Positions 1-8,885 of a DNA stretch of 64,000 nucleotides are shown here, piece by piece. The notes below the pieces were generated by a model, which saw only the letters and a program-made list of their open reading frames with translations, did no database searches and had not been told where the DNA came from. The DNA comes from Bog-473 sp963800725 (GTDB lineage: Bacteria; Actinomycetota; Acidimicrobiia; Acidimicrobiales; RAAP-2): the NCBI GenBank assembly GCA_963800725.1, contig CAWDCE010000002.1, positions 1-64,000 on the forward strand, given 5' to 3'. Position 1 is the first letter of the stretch, and every line of letters starts with the position of its first letter. The position numbers and the translations under genes were made by a program.

Positions 1-133
1 GAAAACGAGAGCACCTGAGCGTGTAGATCGCGGTCGAAAACGGGAGCACCCGACCATCCCTGGATCTGTTCGATCCCGCTTCAAGGCTTTGCGCCTGAGC
101 GGACGAGCAGAACGGGAGAAAGGTGACACCCAC

Positions 134-1612
134 ATGACGAATGGACCGAGATCAGGCGCAAAGTCCTGGTCGAAAAGGTGTCGAAGCGGTCGATTCGGCG
201 GACGACAAGATGGGTTCGGCGGCGTTGGAGAAGATCCTCAGCCACCCTGAACCGCCGGGCTATCAGATGGCCGAAGTTCGCCGAAAGCCGGTCATCGGCC
301 CCCACCTGGCCACCATCGAGCAGATCCTGGCCGACGACAAGGATGCCCCGCGTAAGCAACGCCACACGGCCAAGCGAATCTTCGAGCGCCTGCGTGACGA
401 AGATGGCTACACCGGCTGTTATTCACAGGTCCGCACGGCCGTGGCCAGGGCCAAACTGCACGCCAAGGAGGCCTACGTCCCGCTCTGCGACGAGCCGGGC
501 CATGCCCAGTTCGAGTTCGGGGAGCCCTGGTCGAGATCGCCGGCGTGCGCACCAAGGCCCATCTGGGCGTCATCACGCTGCCCTATTCAGACACGTATTT
601 CCTCTCCGCCTATCCGAGGGAGTGCACGGAGACCTTTCAGGCCGCCCACGTGGCCGGTTTCGAATTCTTCGGCGCCGTGCCCATCCGGATCTCCTATGAC
701 AACACCTCGATCGCCGTCTCCAAGATCATTGGCAACGAACGCGGCTGACCAGGGGATTCTTGACGCTCGAAAGCCATCACCTTTTCGATCATCACTTCTG
801 TCACGTCGGACGGGGCAACGAGAAAGGCCATGTGGAGAACCACGTTGGCTATTCGAGACGGAACCTGTTGGTGCCGGTCCCGTCATTCCCGTCGTGGGCT
901 GCCCTCAACGAGTACCGGCTGCCGCCTGTTATGCCGACCTGTTCCGACGGGTCCGGGGCAAGGTGGGCACCAAGGCCGAGCGATTGGAAGATGACCGGGC
1001 CGCCATGTTGGCTCTCCCGGCCGAGACGTTCGAGCCCCGCCGGGTGGCTCAGGGCCATGCCAACTCGCTCTCTTTGGTGCGATTCGACCGCAATGACTAC
1101 TCGGTGCCGACGGCCTATGCCCATCACGAGGTGACTGTGCTGGGCGGGATCGATGACGTGGCCGTCACCAGCGGGACCAACGTCATCGCCCGTCACCCCC
1201 GGCACTGGGGCAAAGAGCACACCACGTTCGATCCGATCCACTACCTGGCCCTCCTCAAACGCAAGCCCGGCGCCATCGACTTCGCCCGGCCGCTCGAGCA
1301 CTGGGGACTCCCCAATGCTTTGCCACCTTGCGCCGCCGGCTCGAGACAGATCTCGGCCACAAGGGAACCCGCGAGTTCATCAAGGTGCTGCGCCTCTTAG
1401 AAGGTGCCACCCTGCCCGCACTGACCAAGGCAGTGGAATCGGCCATCTCAATCGGGGCGACCGGGTCCGACGCCATCGCCCTGATCCTGATGCACCACGC
1501 CGAGCAACCGGTCGGCCTCTTCAGCCTCGACGGCCACCCACATCTCAAGGCTGTGACCATCGATCCGCCCGACCTGAGCGGTTATGGATCCCTCGGGGCC
1601 ACCGGGTCATGA
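134..1612 (+). pseudogene. istA: IS21 transposase IstA, broken by several frameshifts
   Basis: The product would cut and join the IS ends as a DDE transposase. Recognisable pieces sit in different frames: an N-terminal HTH part (EIRRKVLVEKVSKRS near 143-200), EKILSHPEPPGYQ and APRKQRHTAKRIFERLRDE (230-400), the catalytic stretch with SYDN (about 690-710) and GNEKGHVENH (about 815-845), then a C-terminal part ending in a separate frame at 1612. Frame changes fall near 150-230, 525, 750, 860 and 1315. One base restored near 522 would rejoin FEFGE to the next segment. This first acidic motif reads FEFGE where many IS21 members have DFG. It is either a dead copy or a copy with sequencing indels. 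Confidence 0.75.
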
Positions 1613-1739
1613 ACACATTGACCCAGGTCACGCCGGGGGCCCTGTGTCCAGTCCCGTCATTTCGTCGCCTCTCAGCGCATCTGAGCAGGCGATTTGATCC
1701 CCACCGGCGCAGAGCGTGCGAAATGAAAGGAGCAACACC

Positions 1740-2553
1740 ATGAAAGCGACTGAATCCAAATCAGTGGTGCTGTTGCACCACCATCTCAAGTCGCTCCGAC
1801 TGCCGACGGTGGCAGCCGAGTGCGAGAAGGTGGCCGCCCAGGCGGCCCAGGACAACGCCGACCACCTGTCCTACCTGCTCCGCCTCACTGAGCTCGAATT
1901 GCTCGAACGTGAGAAACGGGCGGCCGAACGCCGGGTCAAAGCAGCACGTTTCCCGACCATCAAGACGCTTGAGACCTTCGACTTCGCCGCCCGGCCCTCG
2001 GTCAACAAGGTGCTGGTCGCCGAGCTCATGCGCTGCGAGTACATCGACAAGAAGGAGAACATCTTGTTGGTGGGCAACCCCGGCACCGGGAAAAGTCACT
2101 TGGCCACGGCCCTGGCCACTCAGGCCTGCGCCAAGGGGTATCGGGTCCGCTTCATCCGCACCACCGAGTTGGTCACCGTGCTGATCGAAGCCCGCGACCA
2201 GCGCAGCTTCCTGCGCCTGAAGGGCCAGTTCGCGAAATTGGACCTGCTGGTCCTTGACGAACTGGGCTACGTGCCGGCGTCGAAGGTCGGTTCCGAGTTG
2301 CTCTTCGACGTCATCTCCACCGCCTATGAGCGCACCAGTTTGATTGTCACGACCAATTTGCCCTTCGAGTCGTGGACCGAGGTGCTCGGATCAGAACGAC
2401 TCACCGGCGCCACGCTCGACCGCCTCGACGCACCGGTGCCGGATCATTGAGACCAAGGGCGAGAGCTACCGGCTCCAAGATGCCAAGGCACGGACATCTC
2501 GAGCCGCCAAATCCCTGACCGAAACCGTGGACGAAGCCCCGAGAGCCAGCTAA
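1740..2553 (+). CDS. istB: IS21 helper ATPase IstB (one frameshift near 2430)
   Basis: IstB is an AAA+ ATPase that helps IstA select the target site. The Walker A motif GNPGTGKSHLA lies near residue 115, followed by LLVLDELGYVP (Walker B) and IVTTNLPFESW, all standard for the family. The ATG at 1740 is chosen because a strong AAAGGAG ribosome site lies 8 bases upstream. The frame closes at 2450, but removing one base near 2430 continues it as LDRLTHRCRIIETKGESYR up to 2553, the expected IstB C-terminus. The length is then about 270 residues, close to the family norm of about 250. Confidence 0.85.
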
Positions 2554-2709
2554 CTTCACACAACCAAAGTGCTCCCGTTTTCGAACGGCACGCGCTCCCG
2601 TTTTGGATCGGCATTCACATTTGTTCTCAACTTGAAACGAATGCCGAAGGAAGGTCCGCCAATCTGCATTCCGATTGAACCGGATGACGGCGTGAGAATT
2701 TCAGGACAT

Positions 2710-2754
2710 TGGACCGGATGACGGGATTCGAACCCACGTCCCTCACCTTGGCAA
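2710..2754 (-). repeat. tRNA-Gly 3' half, copy 1 (outermost left)
   Basis: It matches the 3' half of the intact tRNA-Gly at 31979-32053, from the CCA side to the anticodon loop, with several changes (CACGTCC instead of CGCGACC, and an altered discriminator region). Similarity stops in the anticodon loop. Unlike the other copies, its left flank (about 2610-2709) does not resemble the flank of the intact gene. That is expected if this copy is the original chromosomal half displaced by the first insertion and so marks the outer left end of the island. Confidence 0.7.
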
Positions 2755-2935
2755 TGTGGAGAATTCGGTCCAAACAGTCCACTCCGGTCTTGCGAGCTGG
2801 ACCGCATCCATCTCAGTTTCCAGCTGGTCCACCCGATGTTGAGCCGTAGTAGAGCGCCCTACTGACGACTGTGACCATTTTGCAACGTTCCCCCAGGAAG
2901 AAGTGACAGCACCTTTCCCGGGCCGATTCACATCT
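2755..2935 (-). other. Conserved attachment-site arm, copy 1 (possible tail of a lost integrase gene)
   Basis: This stretch is nearly identical to 8886-9060 and clearly related to 21184-21300 and 27565-27690. On the minus strand it has an open frame with TTAQHRVDQLETEMDA and ending EFSTLPR-stop, the stop codon falling inside the tRNA half-site (2743-2745). It contains the near-palindrome AGTAGAGCGCCCTACT (2848-2863). A gene ending at its own attachment site would suit an integrase, but no catalytic part is visible. Confidence 0.5.
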
Positions 2936-2957
2936 TGTATGGGGAGCCCTGCCCCAT

Positions 2958-2997
2958 CGTGCCGCAGCGTGCGCCCAGGTCGGCGTTCAGGGACACC
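2958..2997 (+). repeat. Island hairpin repeat, copy 1
   Basis: The unit starts CGTGCCGCA and ends CAGGGACACC. It ends 8 bases before the stop codon of the minus-strand DinB gene, so it lies directly downstream of that gene. Confidence 0.75.
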
Positions 2998-3004
2998 TCA
3001 CTGG

Positions 3005-3604
3005 TCAACTTCGATCCGGTGAACCGGGCGCACCTGGGAGTAACCGCAGTGCCTGGGCTGCTTCCTCGACTTTGGCCCGGCGGGCCGTCCAGAACCCCGG
3101 CCCTCGCTCGCTGTTGGCTGTGTCCTGCGGGCCACTCCCAACTCCGCCATCGATCTGCTCTCGGAGAACGTCGGCATGTCCAGCGTGACGGTTGGTCTCG
3201 GTGAGCACATGGACTAAGACGTTGAACAGCTTCACATTGGGACGGGGCCACCACGGCACGTAGCCGGGAGCGTCGAGATCAAGTGCCTCGATCGTGCGAT
3301 CGGCATGGGCGCACGCCGCCCGGTAGCGGTCCACGATCTCGGTCCGGGACTCATCGGGGGCAACCCAGTTGTCCGCGTCGCTGAACTCCAGGGTGGGTTC
3401 GGAATGAGGGCGCCCAAAAACATCCCCAAAATAGTGGGCCTCTGCAGTAGACAGGTGCTTGACGAGGCCAAGCAAGTTGGTCCCAGTGGATGTCAGAGGT
3501 CGACGAATGTCGTACTCCGAAAGACCGTCGAGCTTCCAGAGCATCACCTCACGGATATCTCGAAGATCGCTGTGGAGGTATTCCTTGGCGAAGTCCTCGT
3601 CCAT
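3005..3604 (-). CDS. DinB/DUF664 family protein
   Basis: This is a DinB-fold four-helix protein of the mycothiol-dependent type common in Actinobacteria, a group that includes thiol transferases and detoxifying enzymes. The three histidines expected for metal binding are visible at H50 (LVKHLSTAEAHYF), H140 and H143 (ETNRHAGHADVLRE). The conserved domain ends near residue 160. The last 40 residues have no recognisable similarity and run up to the hairpin repeat, which suggests that the 3' end was shaped by recombination. The substrate cannot be predicted. It stands alone, with no operon partner. Confidence 0.85.
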   Translation of the reverse strand: MDEDFAKEYLHSDLRDIREVMLWKLDGLSEYDIRRPLTSTGTNLLGLVKHLSTAEAHYFGDVFGRPHSEPTLEFSDADNWVAPDESRTEIVDRYRAACAHADRTIEALDLDAPGYVPWWPRPNVKLFNVLVHVLTETNRHAGHADVLREQIDGGVGSGPQDTANSERGPGFWTARRAKVEEAAQALRLLPGAPGSPDRS

Positions 3605-4072
3605 ACGTCGATTTTGGCACCTCGGGGCCCACCGAGGGTGGGCCCGTCGTAAGTTTGGTGCGCCTCACTACTGTACGGGACTACCCGCAAGGCGACGTTT
3701 TGCTTGCGGATAGAGCACACCTGTCGGCCCCGTTTGAGGTTCCCGAGCGAGAAACATCATCGGGCGGGGCATATGGGAAGCCTCCGGACAGCGAGCCTCC
3801 CACACATCGAAATTTACCGAACGGGGTTCCCCATTCGTGACGCCCAACGTCGAACTCGCACGCGATAACCGTCGATCGGTACCGCCACGCCGCTGTTGGA
3901 TACGTCTTAGGATGCGACGACGCATCACAGGCAGTCAAAGCTCAAGGACTTTGGACACGTTTCGCCGACCACCGTTCTCGGATACTCGTTGTCGGAGCGG
4001 GTCTCTGAGGGTGTGTCATGAGGGCGATCTTCCGCTGACCGCAACAACTGTCGGGCACTACAGTGATCGGTC
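3605..4072. other. Intergenic region without a convincing gene
   Basis: No coding frame here has recognisable protein features. A perfect 9-bp inverted repeat with a 3-base loop lies at 3625-3633/3637-3645 (GGGCCCACC, then GAG, then GGTGGGCCC), just upstream of the DinB start. It may be a degenerate member of the island hairpin family or an unrelated stem-loop. No clear repeat unit was found before the GH1 gene. Confidence 0.5.
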
Positions 4073-5281
4073 ATGGACCGAGCCGACACCGCTGCAGCGG
4101 AGTTCAGCTTCCCAAAAGGCTTCCTGTGGGGAGCGGCGACCGCAGCTCATCAGGTCGAGGGCGGAAACGTCAACAACGACTCGTGGGCAAAGGAGCACGA
4201 CCCTAACTCCGGCTATGCCGAGTCGAGCGGGGACGCATGTGATTCGCTACATCGCTGGCCCGAGGATATCGAGCTCATTGCAGGTATGGGGCTCGGGGCC
4301 TACCGGTTCTCACTTGAGTGGAGCCGAATCGAGCCGGCTGAAGGCGAGTTCTCAAACGCCGCAATGGACCACTACCGCCGGATCTGCGCGGCGTGCCGCG
4401 AACGGGACATCGTCCCCGTGGTCACTTTCCACCATTTCACTACCCCGACCTGGTTCGCGGCGCGAGGCGGGTGGGAGGCAGCGGACGCACCAGAGATATT
4501 CTCCCGTTTCGTGACCCGGGCCGGAGCCCATCTCGGCGACCTCATCGGTTGGGCTTGCACGATCAACGAGCTCAATCTCATCGGCGTCAGGGCCTACGAC
4601 CTCGGGGCCTCCTCACCCGAGTTCGAGGACAACTTTGCCCGCCACCTGGCGATTAACGAAGCCATGGTGCGAGCACACCGCCTAGCGGTCGACGCATTGC
4701 GGTCGGGACCTGGCGCCTTCCCCGTAGGCCTGACGTTGTCCATGGACGAGATGGTGGCAGATCCCGGCGGGGAGAGCGTGCTCGAAGGGGCCCGTGAGAT
4801 TCTGGAGGACGGGTTCTTCCGAGCCACCGGAGGAGACGACTTCATCGGGGTCCAGTGCTACTCGCGTGTGCACTTCGGACCCGAGGGTCAGGCGCCCAAC
4901 GAGCCGGGAGTGCCCACAACTCAAATGGGATACGAGTATTGGCCGCAGGGGGTCGAGCACTGTGCCCGACGAGCCGCGGCAATGACCGGCATCCCAGTGC
5001 TCTTGACGGAGAGTGGAATCGCCACCGATGACGACGCCGAGCGGATCACCTATCTCGCCGAAGTCTTGCGTGGTGTGCGGCGCGCGCTCGACGATGGCGT
5101 GGACATACGCGGGTACTTCGTGTGGAGCCTGCTCGATAACTTCGAATGGTCTCACGGGTTTGGGCCCAAATTCGGACTCCACAGCGTTGATCGGCAAACA
5201 TTCGCCCGCCACCCCAAGCCCAGCGCATCGTGGTTCGGGGCCGTAGCGAGGGCAAATGGCTTGGTTGCGCTACCAGGCTGA
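4073..5281 (+). CDS. Glycoside hydrolase family 1 (beta-glucosidase-like)
   Basis: This is a retaining beta-glycosidase of the GH1 TIM-barrel family, probably cytoplasmic because no signal peptide is seen. The N-terminal FPKGFLWGAATAAHQVEGG and FSLEWSRIEP are classic GH1 motifs. The acid/base glutamate is E166 in TINELN and the nucleophile is E313 in LLTESGI. The C-terminus has DNFEWSHGFGPKFGL, also typical. At 402 residues it is slightly shorter than the usual 440-470. Substrate specificity (beta-glucoside, galactoside or other) cannot be read. It is a single-gene unit with no sugar transporter next to it. Confidence 0.92.
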   Translation: MDRADTAAAEFSFPKGFLWGAATAAHQVEGGNVNNDSWAKEHDPNSGYAESSGDACDSLHRWPEDIELIAGMGLGAYRFSLEWSRIEPAEGEFSNAAMDHYRRICAACRERDIVPVVTFHHFTTPTWFAARGGWEAADAPEIFSRFVTRAGAHLGDLIGWACTINELNLIGVRAYDLGASSPEFEDNFARHLAINEAMVRAHRLAVDALRSGPGAFPVGLTLSMDEMVADPGGESVLEGAREILEDGFFRATGGDDFIGVQCYSRVHFGPEGQAPNEPGVPTTQMGYEYWPQGVEHCARRAAAMTGIPVLLTESGIATDDDAERITYLAEVLRGVRRALDDGVDIRGYFVWSLLDNFEWSHGFGPKFGLHSVDRQTFARHPKPSASWFGAVARANGLVALPG

Positions 5282-5493
5282 AGGAGCATTCTGCTGAACC
5301 GCTGAAACGCTAATACCGCAAGTTCGTTATGGCTTGATCCGACGGCGTCGATTTGCGGCCGATTCGGCCCATCGCGTCGTCAAGGCGGTACAGAACGCAG
5401 CGCCAGAACGACCAGTACCTCATTCCGAACCTCAACGCAGAACGGCACGGGTGGCAGAGCCTCCGGGGAATCCCAGGCCGGTGCAAGCCGCGA

Positions 5494-5534
5494 AGTGCCG
5501 AAGGGTGCGCCCCGGTTCGCCGTTCTGGGACACC
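5494..5534 (+). repeat. Island hairpin repeat, copy 2
   Basis: It begins AGTGCCGAAGGGTG and ends CTGGGACACC. It lies 48 bases upstream of the plus-strand VOC gene. The rest of the interval from 5282 shows no gene. Confidence 0.75.
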
Positions 5535-5581
5535 CTGGACTCGTCCTAGGAGCCGTGTGCAACCCTCAGTATCGTTCTGAG

Positions 5582-6328
5582 ATGGGTATCACCTGGATGA
5601 CGGGATTCCTCGACTTCCCAGCCTCAAGAATCGAGGACGGCGCTCGGTTCTGGCAGTCAATCACTGGCTCCACCATGTCCGAGTCCCGGGGTTCCTCTGC
5701 TGAGTTCGCCACCCTTCTTCCAAAGACGGGAGATCCGTACCTCAGGTTGCAGCGCATTGAGCATGGCTCTGGGGGCGTGCATCTCGACCTCCACGCCGAG
5801 AACATCGACCAGACATCAGAGCGTGCCCTGGCGCTGGGTGCCGTCCTCCTTGAAGCGAGAGCAAACATCAACATTTTTAACTCACCGGCGGGTGTGACCT
5901 TCTGCGTCGTACGACATCGAGGCGAGCGGCACCGCCCTCCTCCCACAATGTGGGACGGCGGATCTCGAAGTCTCGTCGACCAGATATGTGTCGACACGGG
6001 GCCTATGACGTACCTCGAAGAGACAGCATTTTGGACTGGCCTTACGGAATGGGAGAGACGAGCTGGTGCATTGTCAGAGTTTGAGTTTCTCGTCCGTCCC
6101 GCCCATATGCCGTTCCGGCTCCTGCTTCAGCGGCTGACCGCAGACGAGCCAGATGGTGGCCACCTTCACTTGGACTTAGCGTGCACCGATGTGAGACGCG
6201 AGACGAGTCGGCATGTGTCGCTGGGAGCGTCCGTGGTCCGGATCATGCGGTACTGGACAACCCTGATCGACCCGGCAGGTATGACCTACTGCGTTACAGC
6301 ACGCAACCCAGATACGGGAGTGCTCTAG
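5582..6328 (+). CDS. VOC superfamily protein with two glyoxalase-like domains
   Basis: It has two tandem vicinal-oxygen-chelate modules of the glyoxalase/bleomycin-resistance fold. Each has the expected pattern of an early F/W, a middle HLDL strand (GGVHLDLHAEN, then GGHLHLDLACTD) and a late SPAGVTFCVV or DPAGMTYCV strand. The ATG at 5582 is preferred because it begins exactly where the VOC homology starts and just after the repeat. Such proteins bind a metal and act in small-molecule detoxification or ring cleavage, but the substrate is unknown. The length of 248 residues fits a two-module protein. Confidence 0.85.
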   Translation: MGITWMTGFLDFPASRIEDGARFWQSITGSTMSESRGSSAEFATLLPKTGDPYLRLQRIEHGSGGVHLDLHAENIDQTSERALALGAVLLEARANINIFNSPAGVTFCVVRHRGERHRPPPTMWDGGSRSLVDQICVDTGPMTYLEETAFWTGLTEWERRAGALSEFEFLVRPAHMPFRLLLQRLTADEPDGGHLHLDLACTDVRRETSRHVSLGASVVRIMRYWTTLIDPAGMTYCVTARNPDTGVL

Positions 6329-6350
6329 CCGCTCCGCTGGGCACCGACGT

Positions 6351-6387
6351 CGTGCCGAGTGAACCCCTCCCGGCGTTCTGGGACACC
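6351..6387 (+). repeat. Island hairpin repeat, copy 3
   Basis: It begins CGTGCCGAGTG, includes CTCCCGGCGT and ends CTGGGACACC. It lies between the end of the VOC gene (23 bases) and the stop of the minus-strand gene at 6420. Confidence 0.75.
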
Positions 6388-6419
6388 TCACGTCCTGGTA
6401 CTACTCGGAACCTTGCGGA

Positions 6420-7010
6420 TCACATGCCTCCTCCTGGTGCCTGGTAATTGAAGCACTGCGGCAAGTAATCAACAGATGCCAACATCAACAATGCAACCAC
6501 TGATTCGGTCATAGCGAACTTGGGCGTCACCATAATCTCGATCGTTGACAATGGCCGCCACCAACTTCTGGATCGCCACCGAATTCGGGCGATCACAGTA
6601 TTCGTTCGCAAACTTGTGCAAGACATGACAGCCCGAGAAGGAAAACGCGTGTTCACCGAGAAGACGATTTGCTCGCCGCCCTGCAATCTCAGCACCGGGT
6701 CATCCTGCTGCCATACAGGATTACCGGTCACACTCAATAACTTGTGACCGCTTGCATCTACAAGGTCCCAAGCTGGTGGTGCGGAACCATCTCGCGGGCG
6801 AAGCTGACACCGCCTTCCGTGAAGCGCCAGAGTCATGCGCTTGAAGGGCAACTTCTGTACTGAACACAGAGCAGCGCCGCCTGATGAATCCATCAAATCG
6901 TGAGACCAGAAACTGCGCCGCCTCCAACGAAGGAACGTGCCGTCCAATGTCGGGAACTTATTCCACTCTGAAGCTTTCCGTCTGGTTGCAGAAATGGAAG
7001 CCAGGGACAT
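6420..7010 (-). CDS. Hypothetical protein, possibly tubby/LURP-one-like barrel
   Basis: The function is not recognised. The order of motifs (LRWRRRSFWSHDLMDSSGG, then an LxxxRMTLALHGR strand, then WDLVDASGHKLLSV) has a faint resemblance to phospholipid-scramblase/LURP-one-like beta-barrels. That is an impression from strand spacing only. The last 40 residues include a hydrophobic run (SVVALLMLASVDYL). The start codon is uncertain. It is a single gene between two hairpin repeats. Confidence 0.5.
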   Translation of the reverse strand: MSLASISATRRKASEWNKFPTLDGTFLRWRRRSFWSHDLMDSSGGAALCSVQKLPFKRMTLALHGRRCQLRPRDGSAPPAWDLVDASGHKLLSVTGNPVWQQDDPVLRLQGGEQIVFSVNTRFPSRAVMSCTSLRTNTVIARIRWRSRSWWRPLSTIEIMVTPKFAMTESVVALLMLASVDYLPQCFNYQAPGGGM

Positions 7011-7106
7011 TCCTTAACGGTAGCAACGAGTGTGTCGGGAATGCTTTGAGGATCTAGCTGTCTCCTGGCATTCCCGAATCGTCGAAGCTCCAAGGGGTAT
7101 CCCCGT

Positions 7107-7145
7107 CGTGCCGCACTGTGTCACCGCCCCAGCGGACAGGGACAC
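7107..7145 (+). repeat. Island hairpin repeat, copy 4
   Basis: It begins CGTGCCGCACTGTGTCACC and ends CAGGGACAC. It lies 37 bases downstream of the stop codon of the minus-strand cyclase gene. Confidence 0.75.
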
Positions 7146-7181
7146 TAGAACCAGCCGATATTGCCTTTCCCGGCGGCCTCT

Positions 7182-8510
7182 TTATGGCATCACGGCGAAC
7201 ACCTTCCAGGTCCCGGGCACGCCCTTGAGCTGATGTTCGCCTCTTTCAGAGAATGCGATGTCCGATCCGGCGACTAGGTCCTTGACCGTGCCTGAAACGA
7301 GGACCTCTCCGGGACCGGCGATCGCTCCGACGCGGGCTGCGATGTGAACGGCCAGTCCACCGAGGTCATCTCCTCGCACTTCGCACTCTCCGGTATGAAG
7401 CCCGGCTCGGATTTTGATCCCAAGCGCTTCGACCATTTCGGCAATCGCGCGGGCGCACCGTATGGCGCGGGCGGGTCCGTCGAACGAGGCGAGAAAACCG
7501 TCCCCAGTCGTCTTGATCTCGCGGCCGCGGAAGTGTCGCAATTGCTCCCGCACCAGACGATCGTGGCGGTCGAGGACGCTGCGCCAACGCTGATCACCCA
7601 TTGAGGCGGCCGTCTCTGTCGAGGCCACGATATCGGTGAACAAAACGCTGGTGAGTACGCGATCTACCTCAAATGACTGGCGCGTGCCGGTCAGAAACTC
7701 GGCAATCTCCGAAGCCGCGTTCGGCCCAAATGGAGGAGTCATATCGCCCCCTGCTATTGGGACGAAGGTTGCACCAGGAATGTGATCGGCCACATACTTC
7801 CCGTGCGAGAGGATAATGAATGGACTTTCGGTGACTTGGAGCACCAAGGTCGGGCTTTGCACCAGAGGCAGGAACAGGCGCACGTCCATGCTGCTCAAGA
7901 AGTATCGCATCAGAGCGGCGGCTGTACTGGGCGTCGCCGATGCCCGATTCATACGGGCCGCAGCTTTGAGGAACTCTCGATCATCCGCCTGTGTCGGATT
8001 CGTTGCGGCGATGAACTCATCGCTGCCCCACTTCGACGTCAGCAAGTCGTAGATCGCGTCAACGGTCGCGAGATCTACACCGATCGGGTAGTCCGGCGCC
8101 TCGAGGTATCGCGGAGGTGTTGATGAGGATGAGCGACCCCCGCGCTCGGGATGCATCGCCGCGAACAGGACGGCGTTCGGGCTGACTTCGTTCACTCCAA
8201 CGAGGTCCACTACTGTGGACCCAGTGGCATCGAGCACACCGGCTATGTCTTCGGCCAGCTCCTCCCACGTCGGTATGGCTTTGAGAGATACAGAATCCGA
8301 TGCGCCGGAGCCTCTGCGGTCCATGTGCAGGACTCGCCTCATCGTGGCCAACTTCTCGAAGAATTCCGCCGCCGGAGGAATCTGCCAGATGAGATCGACA
8401 TGTCCTCCGAGGGAGTTACAGAAGAGGAGGTCGCCCGGACCTTCGCCGTGGACCTGGTAGGCGACTTCTCCATCTCCGATGCTCACATATCGAACCTCGG
8501 GAGACTCCAT
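7182..8510 (-). CDS. Alpha/beta-hydrolase-like domain fused to a class III nucleotide cyclase
   Basis: Residues 1 to about 260 form an alpha/beta-hydrolase domain and about 275 to 442 a class III adenylate/guanylate cyclase domain, a fusion common in mycobacteria and other Actinobacteria. The cyclase has both metal aspartates (VLFTDIVAST and KTTGDGFLASF), but the usual Asn of the NxxxR transition-state motif is replaced (GLAVHIAARV; Arg kept). In the hydrolase half the nucleophile elbow GxSxG reads GVNEV, so the serine is missing and this half may be a sensor rather than an enzyme. The ATG at 8510 is chosen because homology begins there (MESPEVRYVSIGDG). The protein is soluble and cytoplasmic. 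Confidence 0.88.
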   Translation of the reverse strand: MESPEVRYVSIGDGEVAYQVHGEGPGDLLFCNSLGGHVDLIWQIPPAAEFFEKLATMRRVLHMDRRGSGASDSVSLKAIPTWEELAEDIAGVLDATGSTVVDLVGVNEVSPNAVLFAAMHPERGGRSSSSTPPRYLEAPDYPIGVDLATVDAIYDLLTSKWGSDEFIAATNPTQADDREFLKAAARMNRASATPSTAAALMRYFLSSMDVRLFLPLVQSPTLVLQVTESPFIILSHGKYVADHIPGATFVPIAGGDMTPPFGPNAASEIAEFLTGTRQSFEVDRVLTSVLFTDIVASTETAASMGDQRWRSVLDRHDRLVREQLRHFRGREIKTTGDGFLASFDGPARAIRCARAIAEMVEALGIKIRAGLHTGECEVRGDDLGGLAVHIAARVGAIAGPGEVLVSGTVKDLVAGSDIAFSERGEHQLKGVPGTWKVFAVMP

Positions 8511-8707
8511 AGAAACGACAGTTTGCCCTTGACGAGCCGGCCGTTGCCACCGATAGGGAGCGCCACGACCAGGATTCCACAACCATTTGAAAGTTTGGCA
8601 CCAGGACGCATATCGCGCCCTGATCGGATAAGGCATTTTTCGCCTTCAGATTCTTCGAAAGTGCCAGTTGCGGAGCTGGGATCCTCGACTCCCAGGACTA
8701 TCCACAT
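8483..8707 (-). CDS. Possible small protein of unknown function
   Basis: A 74-residue open frame begins with ATG at 8707 (MWIVLGVEDPSSATGTF) and overlaps the first 28 bases of the cyclase gene. Its composition is protein-like, with beta-strand-like runs (GCGILVVALPIGG, then RLVKGKLSFL), but no family is recognised. The start lies at the edge of a hairpin repeat. It may be a real small passenger gene or chance coding, and the evidence is weak. Confidence 0.25.
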   Translation of the reverse strand: MWIVLGVEDPSSATGTFEESEGEKCLIRSGRDMRPGAKLSNGCGILVVALPIGGNGRLVKGKLSFLWSLPRFDM

Positions 8708-8727
8708 GGTGCCGTACGGGGACACCC
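8707..8727 (+). repeat. Island hairpin repeat, copy 5 (short form)
   Basis: This is a half-unit, GTGCCGTACGGGGACACC, that starts the 130-bp flank shared by tRNA half-sites 2, 3 and 4 and the intact tRNA-Gly locus. Confidence 0.65.
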
Positions 8728-8840
8728 AAACCACCGAATGGGCCCCTCCCCCATCCAACGTTCTCCCAGAATCTGGTGGAGCAGAGTGTGGGATCGTTGC
8801 GGCACTGCTCTTGGGCTTGCGCGCGCCCGGCAAGCGCAAT

Positions 8841-8885
8841 TGGAGCGGATGACGGGATTCGAACCCGCGACCCCCACCTTGGCAA
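8841..8885 (-). repeat. tRNA-Gly 3' half, copy 2
   Basis: It matches the intact tRNA-Gly from CCA to the anticodon loop, with one change (CCCCCACC for CCCTCACC). The upstream 8707-8840 flank is also related to the flank of the intact gene. After the loop the sequence switches to the conserved arm. It marks a boundary between two successive inserts. Confidence 0.8.

Larger units (their letters stand above)
1..2606 (+). mobile_element. IS21-family insertion sequence
   Basis: Two adjacent plus-strand genes encode an IstA-like transposase and an IstB-like ATPase, the hallmark of IS21. The ends carry multiple terminal repeats: GAAAACGAGAGCACC at 1-15 and CGAAAACGGGAGCACC at 35-50 on the left, and the inverted forms GTGCTCCCGTTTTCG at 2569-2583 and GCGCTCCCGTTTTGG at 2592-2606 on the right. 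Doubled end repeats are typical of IS21. The left end coincides with the window edge, so further end sequence may be cut off. The copy lies about 100 bp outside the leftmost tRNA-Gly half-site of the neighbouring island. Confidence 0.85.

Noticed and set aside
3625..3645. Rho-independent terminator
   Set aside because: The stem is perfect but no T-run follows on either strand, and it lies upstream of the minus-strand gene, not after a stop.
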